The notes under the pieces: model-generated
The model's database searches: none
What the model saw: only the letters and a program-made list of their open reading frames with translations
Told to the model about the DNA's origin: nothing
Source of the DNA: DASVAL01 sp035649575
GTDB taxonomy: Bacteria; Planctomycetota; UBA1135; UBA2386
NCBI GenBank assembly: GCA_035649575.1
Contig: DASRJH010000130.1
Location: 1-15,661 of the forward strand
DNA: 15,661 bases
Reading direction: 5' to 3'
Program-made: the position numbers and the translations under genes
In this document: positions 8,300-15,661 of the stretch, piece by piece
Position numbering within the stretch: the stretch's first letter is position 1
Layout: each line of letters starts with the position of its first letter

Positions 8300-8427
8300 C
8301 GCGCTCGAACGCCCAGTGCATGAGGTCGTGCCGCAGCGTGCTGCGCGTCTCGCCGCGTCGTGCCGTCGTCGCGCAGCACCTCCATGAGGTGCTGGTCGCG
8401 GTGGGTCTTGTGCAGGCGGACGCGCAT
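8298..8427 (-). pseudogene. Frameshifted remnant of a small conserved hypothetical gene
   Basis: The minus strand starts MRVRLHKTHRDQHLMEVLRD at 8427 and runs to DGTT near 8356. A shifted frame then carries ETRSTLRHDLMHWAFERG (8351-8298). Together they resemble the N-terminal half of a small conserved hypothetical family that I recall, in which a short DGT segment is followed by ETRSFLxHDLxHxAxE. The residues normally between the two parts seem to be missing, and the C-terminal half is replaced by the carboxypeptidase-like tail. I conclude the gene is broken; the family's function is not known to me. Confidence 0.45.
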
Positions 8428-8511
8428 GGCGGTCCCGACGGTAGCGGCAGGCCGCGGCTCGCCAGTCCGGCGCTCACGAGCGGGCGCGCCGCGACGCCCC
8501 ACACTGGACAC

Positions 8512-8528
8512 CCCGCTGCCACAGCGGG
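8512..8528 (+). promoter_or_regulatory. Hairpin just upstream of the fumarase start
   Basis: CCCGCTG and CAGCGGG form a perfect seven-base-pair stem with a three-base loop (CCA). The stem ends 11 bases before the ATG and includes part of GCGGGAAG, the only weak ribosome-binding-like sequence there. It could hide the ribosome site, or be the end of an upstream transcript. No regulator is known. Confidence 0.3.
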
Positions 8529-8539
8529 AAGCTGCGGCG

Positions 8540-10141
<1,602 letters not shown>

Positions 10142-10283
10142 CGTGTGAGCGGGCGCTGTCTCGGGGCGCAAACGCGGATGAGGCGCCGAGAGGTTGCAGC
10201 AGAAGCGCCATTGGCGTGGGGGCTGGCCCACAACGAGGCTCCGCACTCGCGTCGGCGTGCCCTTCGAGTCGATATGGCGCCAA

Positions 10284-11237
10284 ATGCGGAACACAGCGCT
10301 GACTGTTCTCCTGGCCTCTCTCCTACTCGGGCCGCTGCCGAGCCAGCAGGACGAGCCCAATCCGGGTCGTAACCCGCGAAGCGCGAGGACTGCCGAGCCC
10401 GAGCCCTCGGAAGAACCATCCGAGACCGGCACGGACATCAGGGAGATGCTCGACAGATACCACCCGGTCGAAGGCACGGTGAAGATCGGAACGGTCGCCG
10501 AAGCAAAGCTGACCGCGGGCTGGTTGTTCCTCTCTGGCGCCGATGCGCGGAAGTTCCTGACGGATCTCGGCAATCAGCCCGGGCCGCAGGTGCTCGGCGT
10601 CGCGATGCCGCCGGACTTCGCCGAGTCGAAGGTGTTCGCGGTCTACAGCTACGCCGACGAAGGTCACGTCGAGGACGACGAGAACCCCGACTACGACGCG
10701 CTGCTGGCCGAGATGCAGGAGAGCGCGAAGGAAAGCAGCACGCAGCGCAAGAAGGCCGGGCTCGGCGGTGTCGAGCTGTGGGGTTGGGCCGAGCCGCCGC
10801 ACTACGACAAGGAACAGCACAAGCTCTATTGGGCGGAGAAGCTCAAGTTCGAAGAGAACCAGGGTCTCACGCTCAACTACAACGTGCGCGTGCTGGGTCG
10901 CACCGGGCACCTGGTCGTCAACGGCGTCGGCGACCTCGATCAACTGGAACTCGTCGCCAACCACAGCAAGGAGCTGCTCACCGTGACGGAGTTCCTGCCG
11001 GGGCAGCGCTACGAGAACTTCGATCCGCAATACGACAAGGTCGCGGCCTACGGCATCGGCGGCCTCATCGCGGGCAAGGTCGCGCTGAAGGCTGGACTGT
11101 TCGCCAAGCTCGCGGTGCTGCTCAAAGTGGCCCTCAAGCCGATCCTCGTCGGCGTGGCCGTGCTCGGCGGGATGATCTGGAAGGTGCTCGGCGGGCGCAA
11201 GAAGCAGCAGGAAGCGCAGACGACCGAGGCTTCGTGA
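10284..11237 (+). CDS. DUF2167 family membrane-anchored protein
   Basis: A protein of 317 residues. The start at 10284 gives a signal-peptide-like N-terminus (MRNTALTVLLASLLLGPLPS); the longer frame from 10194 puts charged sequence in front and is less likely. The central region matches the DUF2167 pattern: GWAEPPHYDKEQHKLYWAEK, then LNYNVRVLGRTGHLVVN, then a conserved YDKVAAYGIGGLIAGKVALK segment. That segment leads into one or two C-terminal membrane helices and a short basic tail (GGRKKQQ). Members are predicted exported, membrane-anchored proteins; no biochemical role is established to my knowledge. A short acidic, proline-rich linker follows the signal peptide (residues about 21-50). No Shine-Dalgarno is visible. 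Confidence 0.9.
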   Translation: MRNTALTVLLASLLLGPLPSQQDEPNPGRNPRSARTAEPEPSEEPSETGTDIREMLDRYHPVEGTVKIGTVAEAKLTAGWLFLSGADARKFLTDLGNQPGPQVLGVAMPPDFAESKVFAVYSYADEGHVEDDENPDYDALLAEMQESAKESSTQRKKAGLGGVELWGWAEPPHYDKEQHKLYWAEKLKFEENQGLTLNYNVRVLGRTGHLVVNGVGDLDQLELVANHSKELLTVTEFLPGQRYENFDPQYDKVAAYGIGGLIAGKVALKAGLFAKLAVLLKVALKPILVGVAVLGGMIWKVLGGRKKQQEAQTTEAS

Positions 11238-11279
11238 TCGGGGAGTCTCATTGTGATTCGCAGAGGGATGCGGCGGTGA

Positions 11280-11295
11280 GAGCCACCTTTGGCTC
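11280..11295 (+). terminator. Small hairpin after the DUF2167 gene
   Basis: GAGCCA and TGGCTC form a perfect six-base-pair stem with a CCTT loop, 43 bases after the stop codon. It is not followed by a T-tract, so it is only a weak terminator candidate. Confidence 0.25.
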
Positions 11296-11367
11296 CGAAA
11301 GACGGGCGGCGGCGCGCGTGTGCCGCGGTGACCTCGTTCCCGTGAGGTAACGTTGTCTGGCGACACC

Positions 11368-12459
11368 ATGAAACGAACCAAGAGCTGGCTCGCCGCCGTG
11401 ATGTTCCTGCTGCCTCTCGGGGCGCAGAAGCCGGCGCCGGCCGAAGACGCCAAGACGCGTCTCAAGAGCCTCCAGGCCGAACAGAAGCAGATCATCGCCG
11501 ACTGGCAGGCCAAGGCGCGCGAGGCTGCCAAGGCTCAGGAAAGGGCGGCGGAGGGGGGCAAGAAGAGCATCCCGGCGATGGCGATGCAGCCGGACTTCAC
11601 GCAACTGCGCGGCAAGTATCTGGCCGCCGCCAAGCAGCATCCCGGCGAGGCAGCGGTTCCGTTCCTGCTGCCAGCCCTCGGCATCTCGATCACGCCTGCG
11701 CAACGCAAGGAAGTCTTCGAGCTGCTGCTGAACGAGCACATCGACAGCTCGCAGCTCAACCAGCTCGGTCAGGCGCTGCCGACCTTGGACCGCGCGGTCA
11801 GCGAGGACTACGCGAAGGAGGCCTTCGCGAAGATCGAGCAACACGGCCAGAACCCCGTGTTGCTGGGCTGGCTCGCGTTCGCGCGCCACGAGAAGACGCT
11901 GCGCTCGGAACCCGCGACGTCGAAGGCCTTCCTCGACGCCAAGGCCGCCGCGGCCGACGCGATCGCGAAGTCCGAGGACATGCTGCTGCAGCGGCAGTTC
12001 GATGCGCTGGTGGCCGTGCAGGAGAAGTTCGGCATCGGCCTGGTCGCGCCCGAGATCAGCGGCGTCGACCTCGATGGGGTGGCCTTCGAGCTCAGCGACT
12101 ACAAGGGCAAGGTCGTGTTCCTCGACTTCTGGGGCGACTGGTGAGGCCCTTGCCGGGCCCTGTACCCGCACGAGCGGTCGCTCGTGGAAGAGTTGAAGGA
12201 CAAGGCGTTCGCACTGGTCGGCATCAACAGTGACCAGACGCCCGAGGTCGCCAAGCAGGCGGTCGCGGCCAACAACCTCAATTGGCGCAGCTTCCAGAAC
12301 AAGCCCGCGGGCCAGGAACATGCCATTTCGGACCACTGGTTCATCCAGGGCTGGCCGACGATCGTCGTGCTCGACCCCGACATGACGATCCGATACCGCG
12401 GGCACGACGGCGCGGAGGCCATCAAGGTCGCCAAGGAAAGGCTCGCGCTCGTCCAGTAA
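11368..12459 (+). CDS. Secreted thioredoxin-like selenoprotein (U-x-x-C active site, TGA recoded)
   Basis: Read through an in-frame TGA at 12142, this is a protein of 363 residues with selenocysteine at 259. Residues 1-20 look like a signal peptide (MKRTKSWLAAVMFLLPLGAQ). Residues about 28-62 are a charged likely coiled coil, and about 75-225 are helical with no recognised domain. Residues about 228-363 form a TlpA/redoxin domain: APEISGVDLDG, LSDYKGKVVFLDFWGDW, then U-G-P-C-R (Cys262), ALVGINSD, and the cis-proline loop GWPTIVVLD (Pro330). The TGA stands exactly at the attacking cysteine of WCGPC, and the same frame continues to a TAA at 12457. A SECIS-like hairpin follows. The likely role is thiol-disulfide or peroxide-type redox chemistry outside the cytoplasm; the substrate is unknown. 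The ATG at 11368 is chosen for its signal peptide; a TTG at 11353 has GAGG at better spacing. The alternative is a nonsense mutation or base error. Confidence 0.85.
12142..12144 (+). other. Selenocysteine codon (in-frame TGA)
   Basis: The TGA replaces the first cysteine codon of a thioredoxin active site: GGC GAC TGG TGA GGC CCT TGC. It is flanked by strongly conserved thioredoxin sequence on both sides in one frame. Ordinary genes in this window also end with TGA, so the codon is not globally reassigned. Confidence 0.83.
12169..12186 (+). promoter_or_regulatory. Putative bacterial SECIS hairpin
   Basis: CACGAGC (12169-12175) pairs perfectly with GCTCGTG (12180-12186) around a GGTC loop (12176-12179). 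There are 31 bases between the TGA and the loop. Bacterial SECIS elements usually have a small apical loop with G in its first two positions, about 16-37 bases from the UGA, so this fits. A second short stem, GGCCC with GGGCC (12145-12159), follows the TGA directly and could form part of the same structure. The hairpin would bind SelB and deliver Sec-tRNA. Confidence 0.72.
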
Positions 12460-12466
12460 GGACGTC

Positions 12467-12482
12467 GCCGCGATCGGGCGGC
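12467..12482 (+). terminator. Weak hairpin after the selenoprotein gene
   Basis: GCCGC and GCGGC form a five-base-pair stem with a six-base loop, eight bases after the TAA stop. There is no T-tract. It is a possible but weak terminator before the ispH promoter. Confidence 0.2.
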
Positions 12483-12515
12483 TGGATGTGAGCGCTGGAG
12501 CCCCCTCGCCGGGCG

Positions 12516-12544
12516 TTGACAGGCTCGGCACGGGCTATTACTTT
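12516..12544 (+). promoter_or_regulatory. Sigma-70-type promoter of ispH
   Basis: A perfect TTGACA (12516-12521) is followed, after the ideal 17 bases, by TACTTT (12539-12544), which keeps the key T, A and final T of the -10 box. The start codon of ispH lies 26 bases downstream. This is the clearest promoter in the window. Confidence 0.55.
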
Positions 12545-12559
12545 GTCATGCAAAGCAAT

Positions 12560-12564
12560 AGGAG
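12560..12564 (+). promoter_or_regulatory. Shine-Dalgarno AGGAG of ispH
   Basis: AGGAG lies six bases before the ATG at 12571 and confirms this start over the overlapping frames that begin upstream. Confidence 0.7.
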
Positions 12565-12570
12565 CTATCG

Positions 12571-13434
12571 ATGCAGATCCTGCGCGCGACCGAGATGGGC
12601 ATGTGCTTTGGCGTGCGCGACGCGCTGCAAGCGCTGTCGCGCGTGGCGCGGCCCGAGCAGGTCACGATCCACGGCGAACTCGTGCACAACGGCGAGGTGC
12701 TGTCGATGTTGGACCGCCGCGGCTTCCACCGTTCGCCCGAGAAGGAACGCGACGTGCCCGAGACGCCCGTGGTGCTCGTCACCGCGCATGGCATCAGCGA
12801 ACGCGAACGCAGGCGTCTGATCGGCGCAGGCAAGCAGATCGTCGACACCACGTGTCCGCTCGTGCACAAGGTGCACGAAATCGCGCAGCAACTGCAGCAG
12901 GAAGGACGCCGCGTCGTCGTGATCGGGCGGCGCGACCACGTGGAGGTGCGCGGCATCGTCGAAGACCTGCGCGATGCGATCGTGGTGGGTGGGCCCGGCG
13001 ACGTCGCGACGTGGCCCGAACATCGCCTCGGCGTCGTGAGCCAGACGACGACGCAGGTCGCCGCGGCCGAGGCGGTCGTCGCGGCGATCCGCGTTGCCAA
13101 TCCTCGAGCCGATCTGCGCGTGGCCGACACGATCTGCAGCCCGACGAAGGCCCGCATCGCCGCCGTCGACGCGCTGTTGCCGGTCGTCGATGCGCTGGTT
13201 GTCGTCGGCGGTCGCGACTCGAACAACACGAAACAGCTCGTCGCGCGTGCCGAGCGGGCCGGCGTGCCCGCGCTGCACGTCGAGAGTGCGCGCGAGCTCG
13301 ATCGCGCGTGGTTCACAGGCCGGCGCGTCGTGGGCCTCACGGCCGGCACGTCGACGCTGCAGCGCACCATCGACGAGGTGCACGGCTGGCTGTCGCGTTG
13401 TGCCGCGGCCGCGGTGACTGGCCCAGCCAGGTGA
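12571..13434 (+). CDS. ispH: 4-hydroxy-3-methylbut-2-enyl diphosphate reductase
   Basis: A protein of 287 residues, slightly shorter than E. coli IspH. It performs the last step of the MEP pathway, reducing HMBPP to IPP and DMAPP in the cytoplasm with a [4Fe-4S] cluster. The three cluster cysteines are Cys12 (EMGMCFGVRDAL), Cys95 (VDTTCPLVHKVH) and Cys189 (ADTICSPTKARI). Other family sites are GELVHN (His39), TAHGIS (His73), DHVEVRG (His123, Glu125), VSQTT, GGRDSNNTKQL and TAGTST. In E. coli the DHVEV segment reads HPEV, so the proline is changed but the catalytic glutamate is kept. It has its own promoter and a good ribosome binding site, so it is probably transcribed independently of the selenoprotein gene. 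Confidence 0.97.
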   Translation: MQILRATEMGMCFGVRDALQALSRVARPEQVTIHGELVHNGEVLSMLDRRGFHRSPEKERDVPETPVVLVTAHGISERERRRLIGAGKQIVDTTCPLVHKVHEIAQQLQQEGRRVVVIGRRDHVEVRGIVEDLRDAIVVGGPGDVATWPEHRLGVVSQTTTQVAAAEAVVAAIRVANPRADLRVADTICSPTKARIAAVDALLPVVDALVVVGGRDSNNTKQLVARAERAGVPALHVESARELDRAWFTGRRVVGLTAGTSTLQRTIDEVHGWLSRCAAAAVTGPAR

Positions 13435-13469
13435 CGACCCCGCTTGGCGCAGCGAGTTGTTCCCCGCGG

Positions 13470-13601
13470 CTACTTGCGAGTTGCTGCCTTGAGCGTCGCG
13501 AGCTCTTCGCGCACGCCGCGGAACGCACGGCACTCGGGGTGTGCGGCCAGCACTGCCGCGAAGGTGTCGAGCAGGTCCTTCTCGCGGAACGAGTCCTCCA
13601 A
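13470..13601 (-). pseudogene. Possible gene fragment or very short ORF
   Basis: On the minus strand a frame encodes LEDSFREKDLLDTFAAVLAA, then HPECRAFRGVREELATLKAA, and ends TRK followed by TAG. The composition is much more protein-like than other frames here, and it resembles the helical C-terminal end of a larger protein. A TTG at 13601 with AGGT before it could start a 43-residue product. The frame stays open further upstream, into the leader of the DUF502 gene, without an ATG. I do not recognise the family. It could be a decayed gene end or chance. Confidence 0.3.
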
Positions 13602-13684
13602 GGCTACCTGCCGCGACGCTGCGCGGAAGGCAGCGCGAGCGTTCGCGCGGTCCTGCCCTGGTCGTATGCTGCGGCGCGTTCCGC

Positions 13685-14248
13685 ATGAAGAGTCCCACGC
13701 GCCACGTCACCCGCTGCATGGTCGCCGGCATCGTCGCGCTGCTGCCGCTCGGCGGCGCCGTGTTCACGATCCTGTGGCTCGAGAACGCGATCTCGAGCTC
13801 ATACATCAACCGGCTCCCGTTCTACTTCCCGGGTCTCGGCCTCTTGCTGGCGTTGCTCGCCGTCTACCTGACGGGCTTCTTCGTGACGACGTTCGTGGGC
13901 CGCTGGCTCATGCGCAGCCTCGACCGCCTGCTCGAGCGCGTGCCGGTGCTGGGCACGTTCTACCAGTCGCTGAAGGAAGTGCTCGGCTACGACTCGTCGC
14001 GCGAACGCTTCTTCCAGGGCGTCGTCGCCGTGACCGCCGACGAGGGCTACGAGATCGGCTTCGTCACGGGGCAGGCGCCGGGCCCCGGCGGCCAGCCACA
14101 CACGCTCGTGTTCGTGCCGAGCTCGCCGAATCCGACGAACGGCAAGCTGCTGCTCGTCGAACCGGCGCGTCTCAAGAAGCTCGACGTGCGCACCGCGGAC
14201 GCGCTGCGGGCGCTGGTGTCGATGGGCAAGACGCCGCTGCGGCCCTGA
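13685..14248 (+). CDS. DUF502 family membrane protein
   Basis: A protein of 187 residues, near the usual length for DUF502. Two membrane helices lie at about 11-32 (MVAGIVALLPLGGAVFTILW) and 48-76 (GLGLLLALLAVYLTGFFVTT). The family signatures follow: LDRLLERVPVLGTFYQSLKE, a soluble domain with YEIGFVTGQ, and VFVPSSPNPTNGKLLLV, where the SSPNPT segment is characteristic. The function of the family is not established. The ATG at 13685 starts just before the first helix; the open frame back to 13541 overlaps the leader. There is no Shine-Dalgarno, and a TATGCT box ends 14 bases before the ATG. Confidence 0.92.
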   Translation: MKSPTRHVTRCMVAGIVALLPLGGAVFTILWLENAISSSYINRLPFYFPGLGLLLALLAVYLTGFFVTTFVGRWLMRSLDRLLERVPVLGTFYQSLKEVLGYDSSRERFFQGVVAVTADEGYEIGFVTGQAPGPGGQPHTLVFVPSSPNPTNGKLLLVEPARLKKLDVRTADALRALVSMGKTPLRP

Positions 14249-14312
14249 GCCACGCGGTTGCAGCGCACGTGTGTTGCTTTCGCGGTGCTCAGTCCCGATC
14301 CTTCGCCGGTCC

Positions 14313-15002
14313 ATGACCTGGCTGTTGGACTTCTGGCGCTCGTCGATCGGCGGCAAGGTGACGATGGCGATCACCGGTGTGTTGTTGTTCGGCTTCGTCG
14401 TCGTCCACCTGCTCGGCAACCTGCTGTTGCTGTCGGGACCCGACGCGATCAATGGCTACGCGAAGTGGCTCTACGAGAAGGGATCGCTGTTGTGGCTCGC
14501 CCGCATCGGTCTGCTGGCCGTGTTCGTGCTGCACGTCGTCACGGCGATCCGGCTCGCGCGCGCGAACAAGCTGGCGCGGCCCATCGCCTACGGCAAACAG
14601 AGCACCGTACAGGCGACGTTCGCGTCGCGCTCCATGGTGCTGAGCGGCCTGACGCTGCTCGTGTTCGTCGTCTATCACCTGCTGCACTTCACGTTCGGCG
14701 TGACGAACCCCGCGCACTTCGCGAGGAAGGGGCTCGGCGCGGGCGGACACGACGTGCACGCGATGGTGACGGCGAGCTTCTCGGTGCCCGCGGTCGCGAT
14801 CGCCTATGTCGTCTTCCAGGTCGTGCTGTTCCTGCACCTGAGCCACGGCATCCAGAGCTTCATGCAGACGCTCGGGCTGAACCACGACCGCTACACGCCG
14901 CTCGTGAGGACGCTGTCGCTCGTGCTCTCAGCACTCGTCGCGGGCGGCAACAGCGTGCTCGCGCTGTCCGTGCTGACCGGGATCGTCGGGGTGGCGCCAT
15001 GA
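14313..15002 (+). CDS. sdhC: Succinate dehydrogenase cytochrome b subunit (b558 type)
   Basis: A protein of 229 residues with five predicted membrane helices, which fits the single-subunit, two-haem cytochrome b558 family (Bacillus type) rather than separate SdhC and SdhD. It anchors the SDH complex in the membrane and passes electrons to quinone. Candidate haem ligands lie in the helices: His32 (VVVHLLGN), His74 (FVLHVVTAI), His122 or His125 (VYHLLHFTFG) and His175 or His178 (FLHLSHGIQSF). LSHGIQS and NPAHF are also typical. It overlaps sdhA by four bases (ATGA), so the two are translationally coupled. The ATG at 14313 is preferred over a GTG at 14271. Confidence 0.94.
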   Translation: MTWLLDFWRSSIGGKVTMAITGVLLFGFVVVHLLGNLLLLSGPDAINGYAKWLYEKGSLLWLARIGLLAVFVLHVVTAIRLARANKLARPIAYGKQSTVQATFASRSMVLSGLTLLVFVVYHLLHFTFGVTNPAHFARKGLGAGGHDVHAMVTASFSVPAVAIAYVVFQVVLFLHLSHGIQSFMQTLGLNHDRYTPLVRTLSLVLSALVAGGNSVLALSVLTGIVGVAP

Positions 15003-15661
15003 AGCTCGACGCGCGGATTCCTCCGGGCCCGATCCAGGACAAGTGGGACACGCGCCGCTTCGAGCTGAAGCTCGTGAATCCCGCGAACAAGCGAAAGTAC
15101 AAGGTGCTCGTCGTCGGCAGCGGCTTGGCCGGCGCGTCGGCCGCTGCTTCGCTGGCCGAGCTCGGCTACCAGGTCGAGTGCTTCTGCTTCCAGGACAGCC
15201 CTCGGCGCGCGCACAGCATCGCGGCGCAGGGCGGCATCAACGCCGCGAAGAACTACCGCAACGACGGCGACAGCATCTATCGCCTCTTCTACGACACGGT
15301 CAAGGGCGGCGACTATCGCGCACGCGAGGCGAACGTCTACCGGCTCGCGCAGCTGAGCGTCAACATCATCGATCAATGCGTCGCGCAGGGCGTGCCGTTC
15401 GCGCGGGAGTATGGCGGGTTGCTCGGCAACCGCTCGTTTGGCGGGGCCCAGGTCTCGCGGACGTTTTACGCCCGCGGGCAGACCGGACAGCAGCTGCTCC
15501 TTGGCGCCTACCAGTCGATGATGCGGCAAGTCGAGCGTGGCACCGTGACCTCGCTCGCTAACCGCGAGATGCTCGATGTCGTACTCATCGACGGAAAGGC
15601 GCGAGGCGTCGTCGTTCGCAACCTGAACACGGGCGAAATTGAACGATATGCCGGGCACGCG
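14999..15661 (+). CDS. sdhA: Succinate dehydrogenase flavoprotein subunit, 3' end outside the window
   Basis: The first 221 residues of SdhA; the gene runs off the right edge. SdhA oxidises succinate to fumarate using covalently bound FAD. The FAD-binding motif VLVVGSGLAGASAAASLAEL is at residues 36-55 (GxGxxG at 40-45). The flavin-linking histidine is His72 in RRAHSIAAQGGINAAKN. Further family segments are YDTVKGGDYRAREANVYRLA, FAREYGGLLGNRSFGG and FYARGQTGQQLLLGAYQSMM. The form matches the HSIAAQGGINAAK group that pairs with b558-type SdhC. The start overlaps the sdhC stop as ATGA, and sdhB would be expected downstream. Confidence 0.95.
   Translation, partial: MKLDARIPPGPIQDKWDTRRFELKLVNPANKRKYKVLVVGSGLAGASAAASLAELGYQVECFCFQDSPRRAHSIAAQGGINAAKNYRNDGDSIYRLFYDTVKGGDYRAREANVYRLAQLSVNIIDQCVAQGVPFAREYGGLLGNRSFGGAQVSRTFYARGQTGQQLLLGAYQSMMRQVERGTVTSLANREMLDVVLIDGKARGVVVRNLNTGEIERYAGHA

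Noticed and set aside
8360..8539. N-terminal extension of fumarase by 60 residues
   Set aside because: The extension is basic low-complexity sequence lying over gene remnants, and the family N-terminus fits the ATG at 8540.
12142..12144. TGA as a simple stop, pseudogene or sequencing error
   Set aside because: It sits exactly on the catalytic cysteine position, the downstream frame is intact with conserved motifs, and a SECIS-like hairpin follows. A base error cannot be fully excluded without reads.
11248..12531. A 427-residue minus-strand frame opposite the selenoprotein gene
   Set aside because: It is an antisense shadow in GC-rich DNA with no recognisable motif, whereas the plus strand encodes a clear thioredoxin domain.

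Overview
The window is GC-rich bacterial chromosome (roughly two thirds G+C by eye) with genes on both strands. The gene content points towards Planctomycetota or a relative: large secreted proteins built from carboxypeptidase-regulatory-like repeats, a secreted protein with a C-terminal 'GMPGC' module of a kind I associate with planctomycete surface proteins, a DUF2167 membrane protein, and few Shine-Dalgarno sequences. This assignment is an inference; there is no rRNA or marker phylogeny in the window.

Layout. 1-2484 (+): 3' part of a large carboxypeptidase-regulatory-like repeat protein. 2712-4424 (-): secreted protein. 4655-5707 (-): secreted TlpA-like thioredoxin with a CPPC site. 5708-6137: divergent spacer, nothing recognised. 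6138-7532 (+): putative lipoprotein with one carboxypeptidase-regulatory-like domain. 7646-7999 (+): small zinc-ribbon protein. 8000-8539: a graveyard of minus-strand gene remnants, including an IS3-type transposase scrap. 8540-10141 (+): class I fumarase. 10284-11237 (+): DUF2167 protein. 11368-12459 (+): thioredoxin-fold protein. 12571-13434 (+): IspH, with a good promoter and ribosome binding site. 13470-13601 (-): possible short ORF or gene fragment. 13685-14248 (+): DUF502 membrane protein. 14313-15002 and 14999 to the window end (+): sdhC and sdhA, overlapping by four bases.

The main discovery is at 11368-12459. The reading frame meets a TGA exactly where the first cysteine of a thioredoxin WCGPC site should be, giving W-TGA-G-P-C. 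The same frame then continues for 105 more codons through the rest of the thioredoxin fold, including a cis-proline GWPT. A perfect seven-base-pair hairpin with a GGUC loop begins 24 nt after the TGA, and its loop begins 31 nt after it. This fits the usual description of a bacterial SECIS element. TGA ends most other genes here, so it is a normal stop in this genome. I read the gene as a secreted thioredoxin-like selenoprotein with a U-x-x-C active site. An ordinary gene caller would cut it into a 258-residue protein and a discarded tail.

Functionally the window mixes central metabolism (fumarase, succinate dehydrogenase), isoprenoid synthesis (IspH) and envelope functions (secreted redox proteins, surface-type proteins, membrane proteins of unknown role). 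Only sdhC-sdhA is a clear operon by overlap; the other genes are separated by spacers of about 60-450 bases.
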